Assembly: GCF_037893185.1 (NCBI RefSeq) | Contig: NZ_CP140772.1 | Span: 2,604,001 to 2,668,000, forward strand | Origin: Chitinophaga sp. 180180018-3 | GTDB taxonomy: Bacteria; Bacteroidota; Bacteroidia; Chitinophagales; Chitinophagaceae | DNA length: 64,000 nt | Direction of reading: 5' to 3' | Part shown: one piece after another, positions 1 through 8,855 of the stretch | How the letters are laid out: each line of letters opens with the position of its first letter | How positions within the stretch are numbered: the stretch's first letter is position 1 | Made by a program: the position numbers and the translations under genes | The notes under the pieces: generated by a model | Told to the model about the DNA's origin: nothing | What the model saw: the letters and a program-made list of their open reading frames with translations, nothing else | Databases searched by the model: none

Positions 1-317
1 ACTACGGACAGCATGTTGCCGGCGCTGCATATTATGTAAAATTTGGAAAGCAATTGGCCAGAGTAGATCAGCAGGTAATCAATAAGATAGCAATGGTTGC
101 ACAACATGGCGAGGAACTCTGTGTATCTGCCGACAGATTTCAGGCAGGTCAGGTATTGTTGATCAACAAAGGGCCGCTATGTGGGCTTTCCTGCGAAGTA
201 GTGAAGTATAATGGAGTAAAACGTATATTGGTGAGAGTAGCCCTCTTACAAAGAAATATCCTCATCGCTTTTCACCCGGAGTATTTATCTCTACAGAGTA
301 ATTATTCGATCGACTAG
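1..317 (+). CDS. NusG-like (UpxY-type) transcription antiterminator, 5'-truncated by the window edge
   Basis: The reading frame is open from base 3 to a TAG at 315-317, so this is the C-terminal part of a longer protein and the TTG at 54 is unlikely to be its real start. The visible part carries the end of an NGN domain (YYVKFGKQ, bases 30-53) and a KOW-type module with the family pattern FxxGQxxxIxxGPLxGLxxEVV followed by RILVRVxLLQRNI. This is typical of UpxY/LoaP/TaA-class NusG paralogues, which ride with RNA polymerase and suppress termination in long exopolysaccharide and antibiotic operons. It sits 46 bases upstream of the loading NRPS on the same strand. I infer it is a dedicated processivity factor for this cluster. 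Family assignment is strong; cluster specificity is inferred from position. Confidence 0.85.
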   Translation, partial: YGQHVAGAAYYVKFGKQLARVDQQVINKIAMVAQHGEELCVSADRFQAGQVLLINKGPLCGLSCEVVKYNGVKRILVRVALLQRNILIAFHPEYLSLQSNYSID

Positions 318-363
318 AGACTATACAGGAGAATACTTTTCAAATCTATATTATACAGCAACG

Positions 364-3300
364 ATGTCAGAGACATTCAACACGCTTATTGATCTTTTGG
401 AAGCAAGAAAGGCTGATATGCGCGGCGTGTGTTTTATTAAGAGTAATTCAGTTAAGGAGCATATTTCCTACACTACATTATATAATAAGGCTAGCTGTTT
501 GCTCTTTTATTTGCAAAAAAAAGGGTTGAGGCCACATGACGAAATTATAGTGCAGATAGAAGAACCCTCATTGTTTCTCGTTACCTATTGGGCCTGTATA
601 TTGGGAGGTATCATTCCGGTACCTCTTGCTGTTGGCAAAACTTATGATCAATACCTGAAGTTGTACAACGTATGGACTTGTCTGGATAATCCCTCACTGA
701 TCACAACTAAGGAAACATTAGAGAAATTAAAAACAGGCTTCCCTTCCGGAATTGCGGACACCAGCCTGGAAAATCTGACTGACAGGATACTGTTGCTGGA
801 GGAGTCCTGGGAAAATAAAGGTATCGGTGAGATATTCCCTGCAAATGAAAATGACATAGCTTACGTGCAATTTTCATCCGGATCTACCAACGCTCCCAAA
901 GGAGTAACGCTCACTCATAAGAATATTCTTACTAATTGCAAAGCGATTCTCCGGCATATTGATGCACCTGAAAGTGGCGATATTTTTTTCAGCTGGATGC
1001 CCCTTACGCATGACATGGGACTAATTGGCTATCATTTAACACCGATGGTAGCAGGTTGGGAACATTATATAATGCCGACGGAATTATTTATACGACGGCC
1101 AGCTTTGTGGTTGGAGGTAATCAGCAAGTTCCGGATTACGTTTACCGCTTCACCTAATTTTGGCTATGCTTATATTCTCAATTACCTTGATAGCTACGAA
1201 TTACAAGGTATTGATCTTTCCTGTCTTAGAATTATAACGAATGGTGCAGAGCCTATTTCCGCCGCCTTGTGTGATGCTTTTACATTGAGAATGGCACGTT
1301 ATGGGCTGTCTGCCTGCACAATATTTCCTGTGTATGGATTGGCGGAGGCATGCCTGGCAGTGACTTTCAGTCAGCCAGGGGCACCGGTGAAGAGTATTAC
1401 AATTAACCGGAAATCGTTGGGTATAGGTAGCAAAGCAGAGGTAATGCCCCTGCACAGCGAGGGGATTACCTTTGTAAATGTAGGTAAGCCACTCCGGGAT
1501 AACTGCAGCGTTTTACTCACAGATAACGAGCGCCAGTCTGTAGAGCCAGGTATTATAGGACATATCCTGATCAAAGGTGATAATGTTACAGCCAGTTATT
1601 ATAATAATGAGGCAGCTACAGCAGCAGCCATTTCGGGAGAAGGATGGCTGGACACAGGTGATCTTGGGTTTATGTTAGATGGAGAATTATATATAACCGG
1701 CAGGGAGAAGGACCTGATCCTGGTTAACGCGCAAAATTTTTATCCGCATGACCTGGAGCTACAGGCGCAGGGACACCCAAAGATACGCGCCGGGAAGATA
1801 GCAGTAGCAGGGTATTACAATCCTCAAAAGATTAAAGAAGAAGTATTGGTATTTGTACAGCATAGAGGTACTGTAACAGATTTTTTGAATTTATATTCGG
1901 GCCTGGAACAAATTATTAATGAAAGAACGGGGGTGGTACCGGAATACATTATTCCAGTCAGGGAAATACCCAAAACAACCAGTGGTAAAATACAACGTTA
2001 CAAGCTCATTGCGCAATATGCGGCCGGAGATTTTGATGCGATTCTTGGAGATATAGCACAGAGTATCAGCGCTGTCGGCAGAAAGGAGCATAGGTCTGAT
2101 AGTGTTACAATAGAAGCGTTGACGGCGATATGGGAAGAAGTACTGGGACTGCGGGAGGTGGGTGCTGATGATCAATTTTTTTCTATAGGAGGAAACTCAA
2201 TGCTGGCTGCCAGGCTGCTCATGCGCATTCAGGTATCAATGGGTTTTGATTTATCGTTGGCAGATTTGTATACCTATCCTGATATAAGAAGGCTTTCCCG
2301 GTATATTGACCAGGCATATGCCGATACTATACCGCTTTCTGATTCCCATATACTATCGGCGGCTGGTTACCCGTTATCGTCTGCACAAGAGAGGTTATAT
2401 TATTTATGGCAGTCAAATCCAGCTACTACCGCTTATAATATTCCATCCGCTTTTTGTTGGAAGGGAGAAATGAACACCCAGGCACTTGAGAAAAGTGTAA
2501 GTCAAATGTTGAGCAGGCACCAGCTGTTAAAGGCATTTTTTGGATACCAGGACGGGAAGCCGGTATTGTTTGTAAAAGCAGATGTTAATGTAGAAATAAT
2601 TTATGAGGATATTTCTGCAGCAGATATAGATACTGCGTTAGTGAATGCTGTGCAGGCATTTGATCTCCACGAAGGACCGCTTTTCCGCATAAAGATATTC
2701 CATGTTTTAGAGGGAGATATTATTTTATTTGCGGACTTTCATCATATTATTGCGGACGGTATTTCGATTGGTATTTTCTTTAAGGAATTAATGCCTTTGT
2801 ATAGAGGAGAAGTACTATCCCCGGCAATATATAATTACATGGACTATGTCGGTTGGCAGAAAAGTAGCGCCGGCAGTGATGTAATGACTATACATCAGTC
2901 TTTCTGGAAAGAGCATCTTCGGGGCGATTTGCCTGTATTATCTTTCTCCATTGATAAGACTCGTCCGCTGATATTTGATCATGGAGGAGGAAAGCAGACT
3001 TTCAATTGGGATATTGATTTAAAACAGCAACTACGTGTTACGGCAAAGGAACACGGTGTTTCGCTTTTTACCATTTGTTTGGCCGCCTGGTATATTACAC
3101 TGGCAAAGTATACCGGACAGGAGGATATAATAGTCGGGGTACCGGTAAGCGGACGTTCTAAAGCTGCCTGGCAGGGTGTTTTTGGAATGTTTGTCAATAA
3201 CCTGGCGCTAAGGGCAGCTCCCGATGGAAATAAAACACTTGCCGCATTTCTTAGCATACTCGCTGAAATATCACATGAGGCTATAGCCCGGCAGGACTAT

Positions 3301-6300
3301 CCATTTAGTGAGATGGTAGCAGCAGCAGGAGCTCGACGTGAAATGAGCAGAAATCAGCTCTTCGATACCATGTTTATCTATCAGCAGCTGGAAGCACCTA
3401 CATCTGACAAAGACAATATTCATCTCAGCAGATATTTCTTTGATCCTGGCATTACCAAGTATGATATTTCGTTGGAAATGTTTGAAACAGAAGATCAGTT
3501 TTATATCGAATACGCAACTACGCTTTTGGTACCTGCTACCATTGACAGGCTTGGACAGCACTACAAAAATGTACTACGATATTTTAGCGTATCAATAGAT
3601 ACAACTATCGCAGGGGTAAATATGCTTTCGTCGGGAGAATTTCAGGCGCATACTGTAGCCTTTAATGCTACTGCCGTAGATTATCCACGGCACATGCCGG
3701 TGAATGAGCTGATAAGTGAGGCAATCGCAAGGGATCCCGGGCATATTGTTATCACTGAGGATGGATTGGCAATGGCTGGCAGAGAACTGGAAAGCAAAGC
3801 TGAGCGGCTGGCCGCCTTCCTGGAAAAGGCCGCGCCAGGGAATAATGAGCCTGTAGGTATTCTTCTTGAAAGAGGCGCCGGCCTGGTAATCGCCATGTTG
3901 GCTGTACTTAAGTCGGGGCGCGCATTTGTTCCGATTGATCCGGTATTGCCGTTAGCAAGAATAAAATATATACTGAGAGATTGTGGCGCAATGATAGTGC
4001 TCACAGATGAAGAGAATATAGCAAGGCAATACGAATTGGAACTGCCTGATTGTATTTTTGTTAACGTGGATGGATACACTGTATATCCTGATTTAGATCT
4101 TCCATTTAAAAAAGATATTTCCCCGGAAAGTATTGCTTATATCATCTATACTTCCGGAACAACGGGTAACCCCAAAGGAGTGATGGTTACACACCGGTCG
4201 CTGGTCAATTACGCGTGGTGGGGGGCTAAAGTATATGCAGCAGAGAAGCCAGCAAATTTTCCATTGTTTACCTCGATATCATTTGATCTTACTATTACCA
4301 GCATTTTTGTTCCCTTGCTAAGCAATAACACCATTGTGATATATAAAGATACCAGCAATAAATTGTCGATTGAGCGGGTGCTGGAAGACAACTGCGTAGA
4401 TGTTATCAAGTTAACTCCTTCACATCTGAAGATGATGGTGGGAGCTCCATCATTGATTAGCAGAGGAGAGGCAACACGCATCAGGAAAATCATTGTCGGC
4501 GGCGAGGCATTGACAACATCGCTGGTGTCTGCTATCACTAACCTTCTTGGGGAAAATGTTCATATTTATAACGAATATGGTCCAACAGAGGCAACAGTAG
4601 GATGTATGATATATTTATACCAGCCTGAAAGAGATAATGGACTGACCGTTCCAATTGGCAGGCCAATTGACAACACGGCTATCTATTTATTGGATCAATA
4701 TCTGAATCCTGTACCATACGGAGTTACCGGGGAAATTTATATTGCAGGAGACTCTCTGGCAGCTGGTTACTGGCATGATCCTATCCTCACGGAACAACGG
4801 TTTATCAGCGATCCTTTTTGCTCAGGAAGAAGAATGTATAAAACGGGTGACCTGGCGCGGAAATTAAGCAGTGATGAGATTGATTTTCAGGGGAGGATAG
4901 ATAGTCAGGTAAAAATAAACGGTTATAGAGTAGAACCAGCGGAAATAGAGCAGCAAATAAAAGTTGTTGCAGATATAAAAGACGTAGTGGTATTAGTTCG
5001 CAAAGACGAAGATGGGGGAGCATACTTATGTGCGTACCTGGTAATGGGTAGTAAGAATATCTCTGCAGAAAATTTCCTGAAAAGCCTGCAAATACAGTTG
5101 CGTTTGCATTTACCGGGTTACCTTATTCCGGCAAAGTTTGTCGTAGTCGACGCTATTCCGTTGACCAGAAACGGAAAAGTGGATCTGGAACGTTTACCAT
5201 CGCCATCCGTTGAAAGCCATGTAAAATATATTGCACCGGGAAATATAATGGAAGAACGGTTAGTGGCTGCATGGGAGAAGGTTTTCAAGATGTCAAACAT
5301 CGGTGTGGAGGATAATTTTTTTGATTACGGTGGTGATTCCATTAAAGCTGTTCAGATAGCCGGATACCTGAGAGATGAAAACATCAGTGTTTCTACAAGA
5401 AGTATACTTACCAATCCCACAATTTCGCAATTGAGTTTGCATGCATCTTTTACGGGTGAAGTAAATGTCGAACAGGGAATTACGGAAGGATTTAAAGTGA
5501 AGACGCCTATAGAACAATGGTTTTTCGGACAACAATTTAAAAATCCGCATTACTTTAATCAATCAATAGTACTGAAGTTTAAAAAGGACATTGATAAGTC
5601 TTTATTGGAAGCAGCTTTCGCAAAAATAATTGAGCATCATGATGCACTTCGTTTGAATTATGATAGAAAAATTAATTGCCTGTTCTTTAATAATGATTAC
5701 CCGGGAGGATTTAAGATCGATACGCATACATTAAGCGGAACAGAGACCCTGGCGGAGATAGGACGTAGTATAAAAAATACATTCAACATCCATAATGCGC
5801 TACTTATAAAGCCAGTGATTATATTCCAGGATAGCACTATGTTATTGCTGGTCACAGCCCATCATCTGGTGATAGATGGTATTAGTTGGAGAATATTGTT
5901 GGAGGATTTGTATCGTTTGTATACTGCACTGGAAGATGGACGGCCGCCGTTGTTATCCAATAAAACAGTGTCATACAAAGAATGGCCGCAGTTATTGGAA
6001 AGATATGCGCTGCAAGAGAATATACTGGAGCGAACCTTCACATTCTGGCAGAACATGTCATCGACCGTATTTGATATCCCGATGAAGTACGGAAAATCGG
6101 TTGAGTTACCCGGCACCGGCGCTGCAGTGGCTCATCTTGATGAGAAGCTCACTGATTTTATATTAAAGGGCGCACATCTGGTGTATAATACTGATACGTT
6201 GATGTTACTTACTGTGGCGTTGGCAAGAGTTTTAAATGAATGGAGTAATACGCCCAATATCAAAATAGAAATGGAGCATCATGGGAGAAGCTTGCCCGGG

Positions 6301-6837
6301 GAAGATGCGGCAAGGACTATTGGCTGGTTTACTGTGATGTATCCGATTAGTCTGTATTGGGATACAGATGATATTGGCCTGCAAATAAGGTATGTAAAAG
6401 AGCTGCTTAATAACATACCCCAACAGGGCATAGGTTATTGTATATTAAAATACCTGTACGAAAAGTTTCATGATCAAGGCCAGGGGACGGCCGTAAGATT
6501 GAATTATTTGGGCCAGTTTGATCAGGATACGGACAATGATCTTTTCTCTTATGAAGACGTTTTTTCGGGGGAAGAAACTGCTCCGGAAAACAGTCCTACA
6601 GCAAAACTTGAAATAAATGTAATGGTGATCCACGGCCGAATGAAGGTAACGCTTAATTATGACAGGCGTTGCTTGACTATTCACGAGGCTACAAACTTTT
6701 TACAGCAATATATGACGGCACTGGATGAGATTCTCCGGCATATCATGGTGGCGCCGGGCCGTTATTTCACCGCATCGGATTTTGATACCTCTGAACTGGA
6801 CGAAAATGACCTAAAAGCGCTGTTTAATCAGATTTGA
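364..6837 (+). CDS. Loading NRPS: FAAL-ACP-C-A(Asn)-PCP-E
   Basis: This 2157-residue protein starts lipopeptide synthesis. Residues ~1-580 are a fatty acyl-AMP ligase (SSGSTNAPKG near 173). Then come an ACP (GGNS, Ser near 612), a C domain (~665-1100, HHIIADG near 793), an A domain (~1110-1610, YTSGTTGNPKG near 1260), a PCP (GGDS, Ser near 1659) and an epimerization domain (~1695-2140, HHLVIDG near 1833, then EHHGRS where EGHGRE is usual). Reading the Stachelhaus positions by eye gives DLTKIGEVGK, an asparagine code. The expected intermediate is an N-fatty-acyl-D-Asn thioester. The next NRPS (18401) begins with a C domain of the D-accepting LTPLQEG type, which fits. Such caps occur both as cleaved prodrug leaders and as permanent lipopeptide tails. 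The ATG has no clear Shine-Dalgarno sequence. Domain calls are firm; Asn versus 3-methyl-Asn is open. Confidence 0.96.
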   Translation: MSETFNTLIDLLEARKADMRGVCFIKSNSVKEHISYTTLYNKASCLLFYLQKKGLRPHDEIIVQIEEPSLFLVTYWACILGGIIPVPLAVGKTYDQYLKLYNVWTCLDNPSLITTKETLEKLKTGFPSGIADTSLENLTDRILLLEESWENKGIGEIFPANENDIAYVQFSSGSTNAPKGVTLTHKNILTNCKAILRHIDAPESGDIFFSWMPLTHDMGLIGYHLTPMVAGWEHYIMPTELFIRRPALWLEVISKFRITFTASPNFGYAYILNYLDSYELQGIDLSCLRIITNGAEPISAALCDAFTLRMARYGLSACTIFPVYGLAEACLAVTFSQPGAPVKSITINRKSLGIGSKAEVMPLHSEGITFVNVGKPLRDNCSVLLTDNERQSVEPGIIGHILIKGDNVTASYYNNEAATAAAISGEGWLDTGDLGFMLDGELYITGREKDLILVNAQNFYPHDLELQAQGHPKIRAGKIAVAGYYNPQKIKEEVLVFVQHRGTVTDFLNLYSGLEQIINERTGVVPEYIIPVREIPKTTSGKIQRYKLIAQYAAGDFDAILGDIAQSISAVGRKEHRSDSVTIEALTAIWEEVLGLREVGADDQFFSIGGNSMLAARLLMRIQVSMGFDLSLADLYTYPDIRRLSRYIDQAYADTIPLSDSHILSAAGYPLSSAQERLYYLWQSNPATTAYNIPSAFCWKGEMNTQALEKSVSQMLSRHQLLKAFFGYQDGKPVLFVKADVNVEIIYEDISAADIDTALVNAVQAFDLHEGPLFRIKIFHVLEGDIILFADFHHIIADGISIGIFFKELMPLYRGEVLSPAIYNYMDYVGWQKSSAGSDVMTIHQSFWKEHLRGDLPVLSFSIDKTRPLIFDHGGGKQTFNWDIDLKQQLRVTAKEHGVSLFTICLAAWYITLAKYTGQEDIIVGVPVSGRSKAAWQGVFGMFVNNLALRAAPDGNKTLAAFLSILAEISHEAIARQDYPFSEMVAAAGARREMSRNQLFDTMFIYQQLEAPTSDKDNIHLSRYFFDPGITKYDISLEMFETEDQFYIEYATTLLVPATIDRLGQHYKNVLRYFSVSIDTTIAGVNMLSSGEFQAHTVAFNATAVDYPRHMPVNELISEAIARDPGHIVITEDGLAMAGRELESKAERLAAFLEKAAPGNNEPVGILLERGAGLVIAMLAVLKSGRAFVPIDPVLPLARIKYILRDCGAMIVLTDEENIARQYELELPDCIFVNVDGYTVYPDLDLPFKKDISPESIAYIIYTSGTTGNPKGVMVTHRSLVNYAWWGAKVYAAEKPANFPLFTSISFDLTITSIFVPLLSNNTIVIYKDTSNKLSIERVLEDNCVDVIKLTPSHLKMMVGAPSLISRGEATRIRKIIVGGEALTTSLVSAITNLLGENVHIYNEYGPTEATVGCMIYLYQPERDNGLTVPIGRPIDNTAIYLLDQYLNPVPYGVTGEIYIAGDSLAAGYWHDPILTEQRFISDPFCSGRRMYKTGDLARKLSSDEIDFQGRIDSQVKINGYRVEPAEIEQQIKVVADIKDVVVLVRKDEDGGAYLCAYLVMGSKNISAENFLKSLQIQLRLHLPGYLIPAKFVVVDAIPLTRNGKVDLERLPSPSVESHVKYIAPGNIMEERLVAAWEKVFKMSNIGVEDNFFDYGGDSIKAVQIAGYLRDENISVSTRSILTNPTISQLSLHASFTGEVNVEQGITEGFKVKTPIEQWFFGQQFKNPHYFNQSIVLKFKKDIDKSLLEAAFAKIIEHHDALRLNYDRKINCLFFNNDYPGGFKIDTHTLSGTETLAEIGRSIKNTFNIHNALLIKPVIIFQDSTMLLLVTAHHLVIDGISWRILLEDLYRLYTALEDGRPPLLSNKTVSYKEWPQLLERYALQENILERTFTFWQNMSSTVFDIPMKYGKSVELPGTGAAVAHLDEKLTDFILKGAHLVYNTDTLMLLTVALARVLNEWSNTPNIKIEMEHHGRSLPGEDAARTIGWFTVMYPISLYWDTDDIGLQIRYVKELLNNIPQQGIGYCILKYLYEKFHDQGQGTAVRLNYLGQFDQDTDNDLFSYEDVFSGEETAPENSPTAKLEINVMVIHGRMKVTLNYDRRCLTIHEATNFLQQYMTALDEILRHIMVAPGRYFTASDFDTSELDENDLKALFNQI

Positions 6838-6879
6838 ACACACAATTTCCTTCTGTCAGTATATATTTTACATTAATAA

Positions 6880-7863
6880 ATGAACAAAATGGTTATCTCC
6901 AGCATCCTAGAAAAAGTTGGTAATACACCGGTGATAAAACTGGATACACCAGAATTGCCCGACGTAAACCTGTTTTGTAAATTGGAATACTATAATCCTA
7001 CAGGCAGCGTAAAAGACAGGGCAGCCTGTTATATTCTGCAAAAATGTCTGAGGGAGAAAATTATAGACCAGGATACTACGATCATAGAATCTTCTTCGGG
7101 TAATTTTGGAGTGGCCCTAGCTGCGTATTGCAAATTGTTTTCCCTAAAGTTTATCTGCGTTATTGATCCGAATATTTCCCCTATTAATGAAATGCTGATC
7201 GGTAGCTATTATAACAGCGAGATATGTAAGGTGACTACAATAGACAAGAATGGAGGATATTTATTGGCAAGGATTGAAAAAGTGAAAGAACTGAAGGCCT
7301 CTATCAAGAACAGTTACTGGATCAATCAGTATGGGAACGAGCTGAATGCGGAAGCTTATTATAAATCACTTGGAGAAGAGATTTGTACTGATTTTAATAC
7401 AGGACTGGACTATGTTTTTCTGGGTGTCAGCTCTGGAGGTACTATTACAGGGGTTTCGAGAAGAATAAAAGAACGGTTTCCGGAGGTAGCTGTTATTGCA
7501 GTGGATATGGAAGGTTCTGTTATTTTCGGCGCAAAGCCAATGAAAAGATCTATTCCGGGAATTGGTTCCAGCATGGTGCCGGATATATTGAAAAGTGCGT
7601 TGATAGATCAGGTGGTTTGGGTGAGTGAAGCGGATGTTATAATGAATTGTCAGGAGCTGCTCAACGAGCATTCGATTTTTTCCGGCGGCTCTTCAGGAGC
7701 AGTATATGCAGCAATGAAGAAATTTTTTTCCGGGTTTTCACGCAAATATCCTGTGAATGTGCTTTGTGTATTGCCGGATAGGGGAGAACGTTATTGTAAT
7801 ACCATCTATAACAGGCAATGGTGTGAGGAAATACTTGCGAAAAGAACTATATTAATAGATTAG
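6880..7863 (+). CDS. sbnA: SbnA-type PLP enzyme for 2,3-diaminopropionate synthesis
   Basis: This is a 327-residue fold-type II PLP enzyme of the cysteine synthase/CBS family. The PLP lysine is in NPTGSVKDRAA (K45). The substrate loop reads ESSSGNFGVALA rather than the TSGNTG loop of O-acetylserine sulfhydrylases, and this variant is characteristic of SbnA. A glycine-rich FSGGSSGAVYAA segment lies near the C-terminus. SbnA condenses O-phosphoserine with glutamate to give the ACEGA intermediate, which SbnB then oxidises to L-2,3-diaminopropionate and 2-oxoglutarate. The SbnB partner follows after three bases, which makes the assignment strong. Related pairs supply diaminopropionate in staphyloferrin B, viomycin and zwittermicin biosynthesis. 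A second in-frame ATG at 6889 is an alternative start. Confidence 0.92.
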   Translation: MNKMVISSILEKVGNTPVIKLDTPELPDVNLFCKLEYYNPTGSVKDRAACYILQKCLREKIIDQDTTIIESSSGNFGVALAAYCKLFSLKFICVIDPNISPINEMLIGSYYNSEICKVTTIDKNGGYLLARIEKVKELKASIKNSYWINQYGNELNAEAYYKSLGEEICTDFNTGLDYVFLGVSSGGTITGVSRRIKERFPEVAVIAVDMEGSVIFGAKPMKRSIPGIGSSMVPDILKSALIDQVVWVSEADVIMNCQELLNEHSIFSGGSSGAVYAAMKKFFSGFSRKYPVNVLCVLPDRGERYCNTIYNRQWCEEILAKRTILID

Positions 7864-7866
7864 GAG

Positions 7867-8835
7867 ATGAAGTATTTGAATGAAAATCATTTAAAACAAG
7901 CAGATCTCAACTGGCGGGAAACAATCGGCGTTATCGCTGACACAACAGGTTGTTTGTTCAACAATGAATATGCACAACCCATAAAGCCTTATCTGCGTTA
8001 CAATGACATGAAAAACAGGATCATTGCCATGCCTGCATATGTAGGTGGCTCCTGTAATATGTCTGGTATTAAATGGATAGCCAGTTTTCCCGATAATATT
8101 AATAAAGGTCTTGCAAGAGCCCATAGTGTAGTAATCCTGAATAATGCCAGCACAGGTAAGCCAGAAGCAGTGATTAATACGGCGCTGCTTAGTGCTATCA
8201 GAACCGCCTCTGTAAGTGGAATGGTAATACAGCGATTCATGCGTGCCAGAAATCCGGAGGCGCTGACCCTTGGTATTTCCGGTTTTGGACCTATCGGAAG
8301 GTATCATCTTAAAATGTGTGATGCTATACTGGGTGAAAAGCTCGAAAGGATTCTGCTTTATGATTTAAAAGAAATAGACCTTTCAGAATTTTCATCAGAC
8401 ATCAGGGCGAAAATTCTGATAACGGATAGTTGGAGGGAGACATATGATACTGCAGATATCTTTATTACATGCACAGTAGCTAAGTCCCCATATATAGATA
8501 GACGGCCAAAGAATGGCTCTCTTCATTTGAACGTATCCCTGAGAGACTATATGCCGGTTGCCTTCGATTGGTTTCGGGAATCAATCATCGTGGATAATTG
8601 GGATGAAGTTTGTCGGGAAAAAACCGATATTGAAGTAATGCATACGGAGAGGGGACTTCAACAAGCGGAAACGAGGTCGATTGTTGATGTGGTGTATGGT
8701 GACTGTATTGCCGCATATCCACTCGCTATGCCTGTGATGTTTAATCCTATGGGAATGGCTGTTTTTGATATAGCCATAGGTACTTATTTCTTGTATAAGT
8801 TGTCGGAGACCAATGATATCATTGAGCTGGACTGA
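7867..8835 (+). CDS. sbnB: SbnB-type dehydrogenase for 2,3-diaminopropionate synthesis
   Basis: This 322-residue protein belongs to the ornithine cyclodeaminase/mu-crystallin family and is of SbnB type. A Rossmann NAD(H)-binding segment GISGFGPIGRYH lies near residue 140. The N-terminal half carries the family segment KWIASFPDN-KGLAR and the C-terminal part is conserved. SbnB oxidatively hydrolyses the product of SbnA, releasing L-2,3-diaminopropionate. It starts three bases after the sbnA stop codon, so the two are almost certainly co-translated. In this cluster the diaminopropionate could be loaded directly by one of the unassigned A domains or first carbamoylated by the enzyme at 11575. 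The siderophore role of staphylococcal sbnB is unlikely here because no NIS synthetase is present. Confidence 0.92.
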   Translation: MKYLNENHLKQADLNWRETIGVIADTTGCLFNNEYAQPIKPYLRYNDMKNRIIAMPAYVGGSCNMSGIKWIASFPDNINKGLARAHSVVILNNASTGKPEAVINTALLSAIRTASVSGMVIQRFMRARNPEALTLGISGFGPIGRYHLKMCDAILGEKLERILLYDLKEIDLSEFSSDIRAKILITDSWRETYDTADIFITCTVAKSPYIDRRPKNGSLHLNVSLRDYMPVAFDWFRESIIVDNWDEVCREKTDIEVMHTERGLQQAETRSIVDVVYGDCIAAYPLAMPVMFNPMGMAVFDIAIGTYFLYKLSETNDIIELD

Positions 8836-8855
8836 AGCCACAAAAGGTACTAACG

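Noticed and set aside
6838..6879. Possible internal promoter in the AT-rich gap before sbnA
   Set aside because: No convincing match to the Bacteroidota -33/-7 promoter pattern; AT-richness alone is not enough.
6880..8835. SbnA/SbnB as part of a staphyloferrin-B-like siderophore locus
   Set aside because: No NIS synthetases, citrate-forming gene or siderophore transporter are present; the pair fits precursor supply for the surrounding NRPS.
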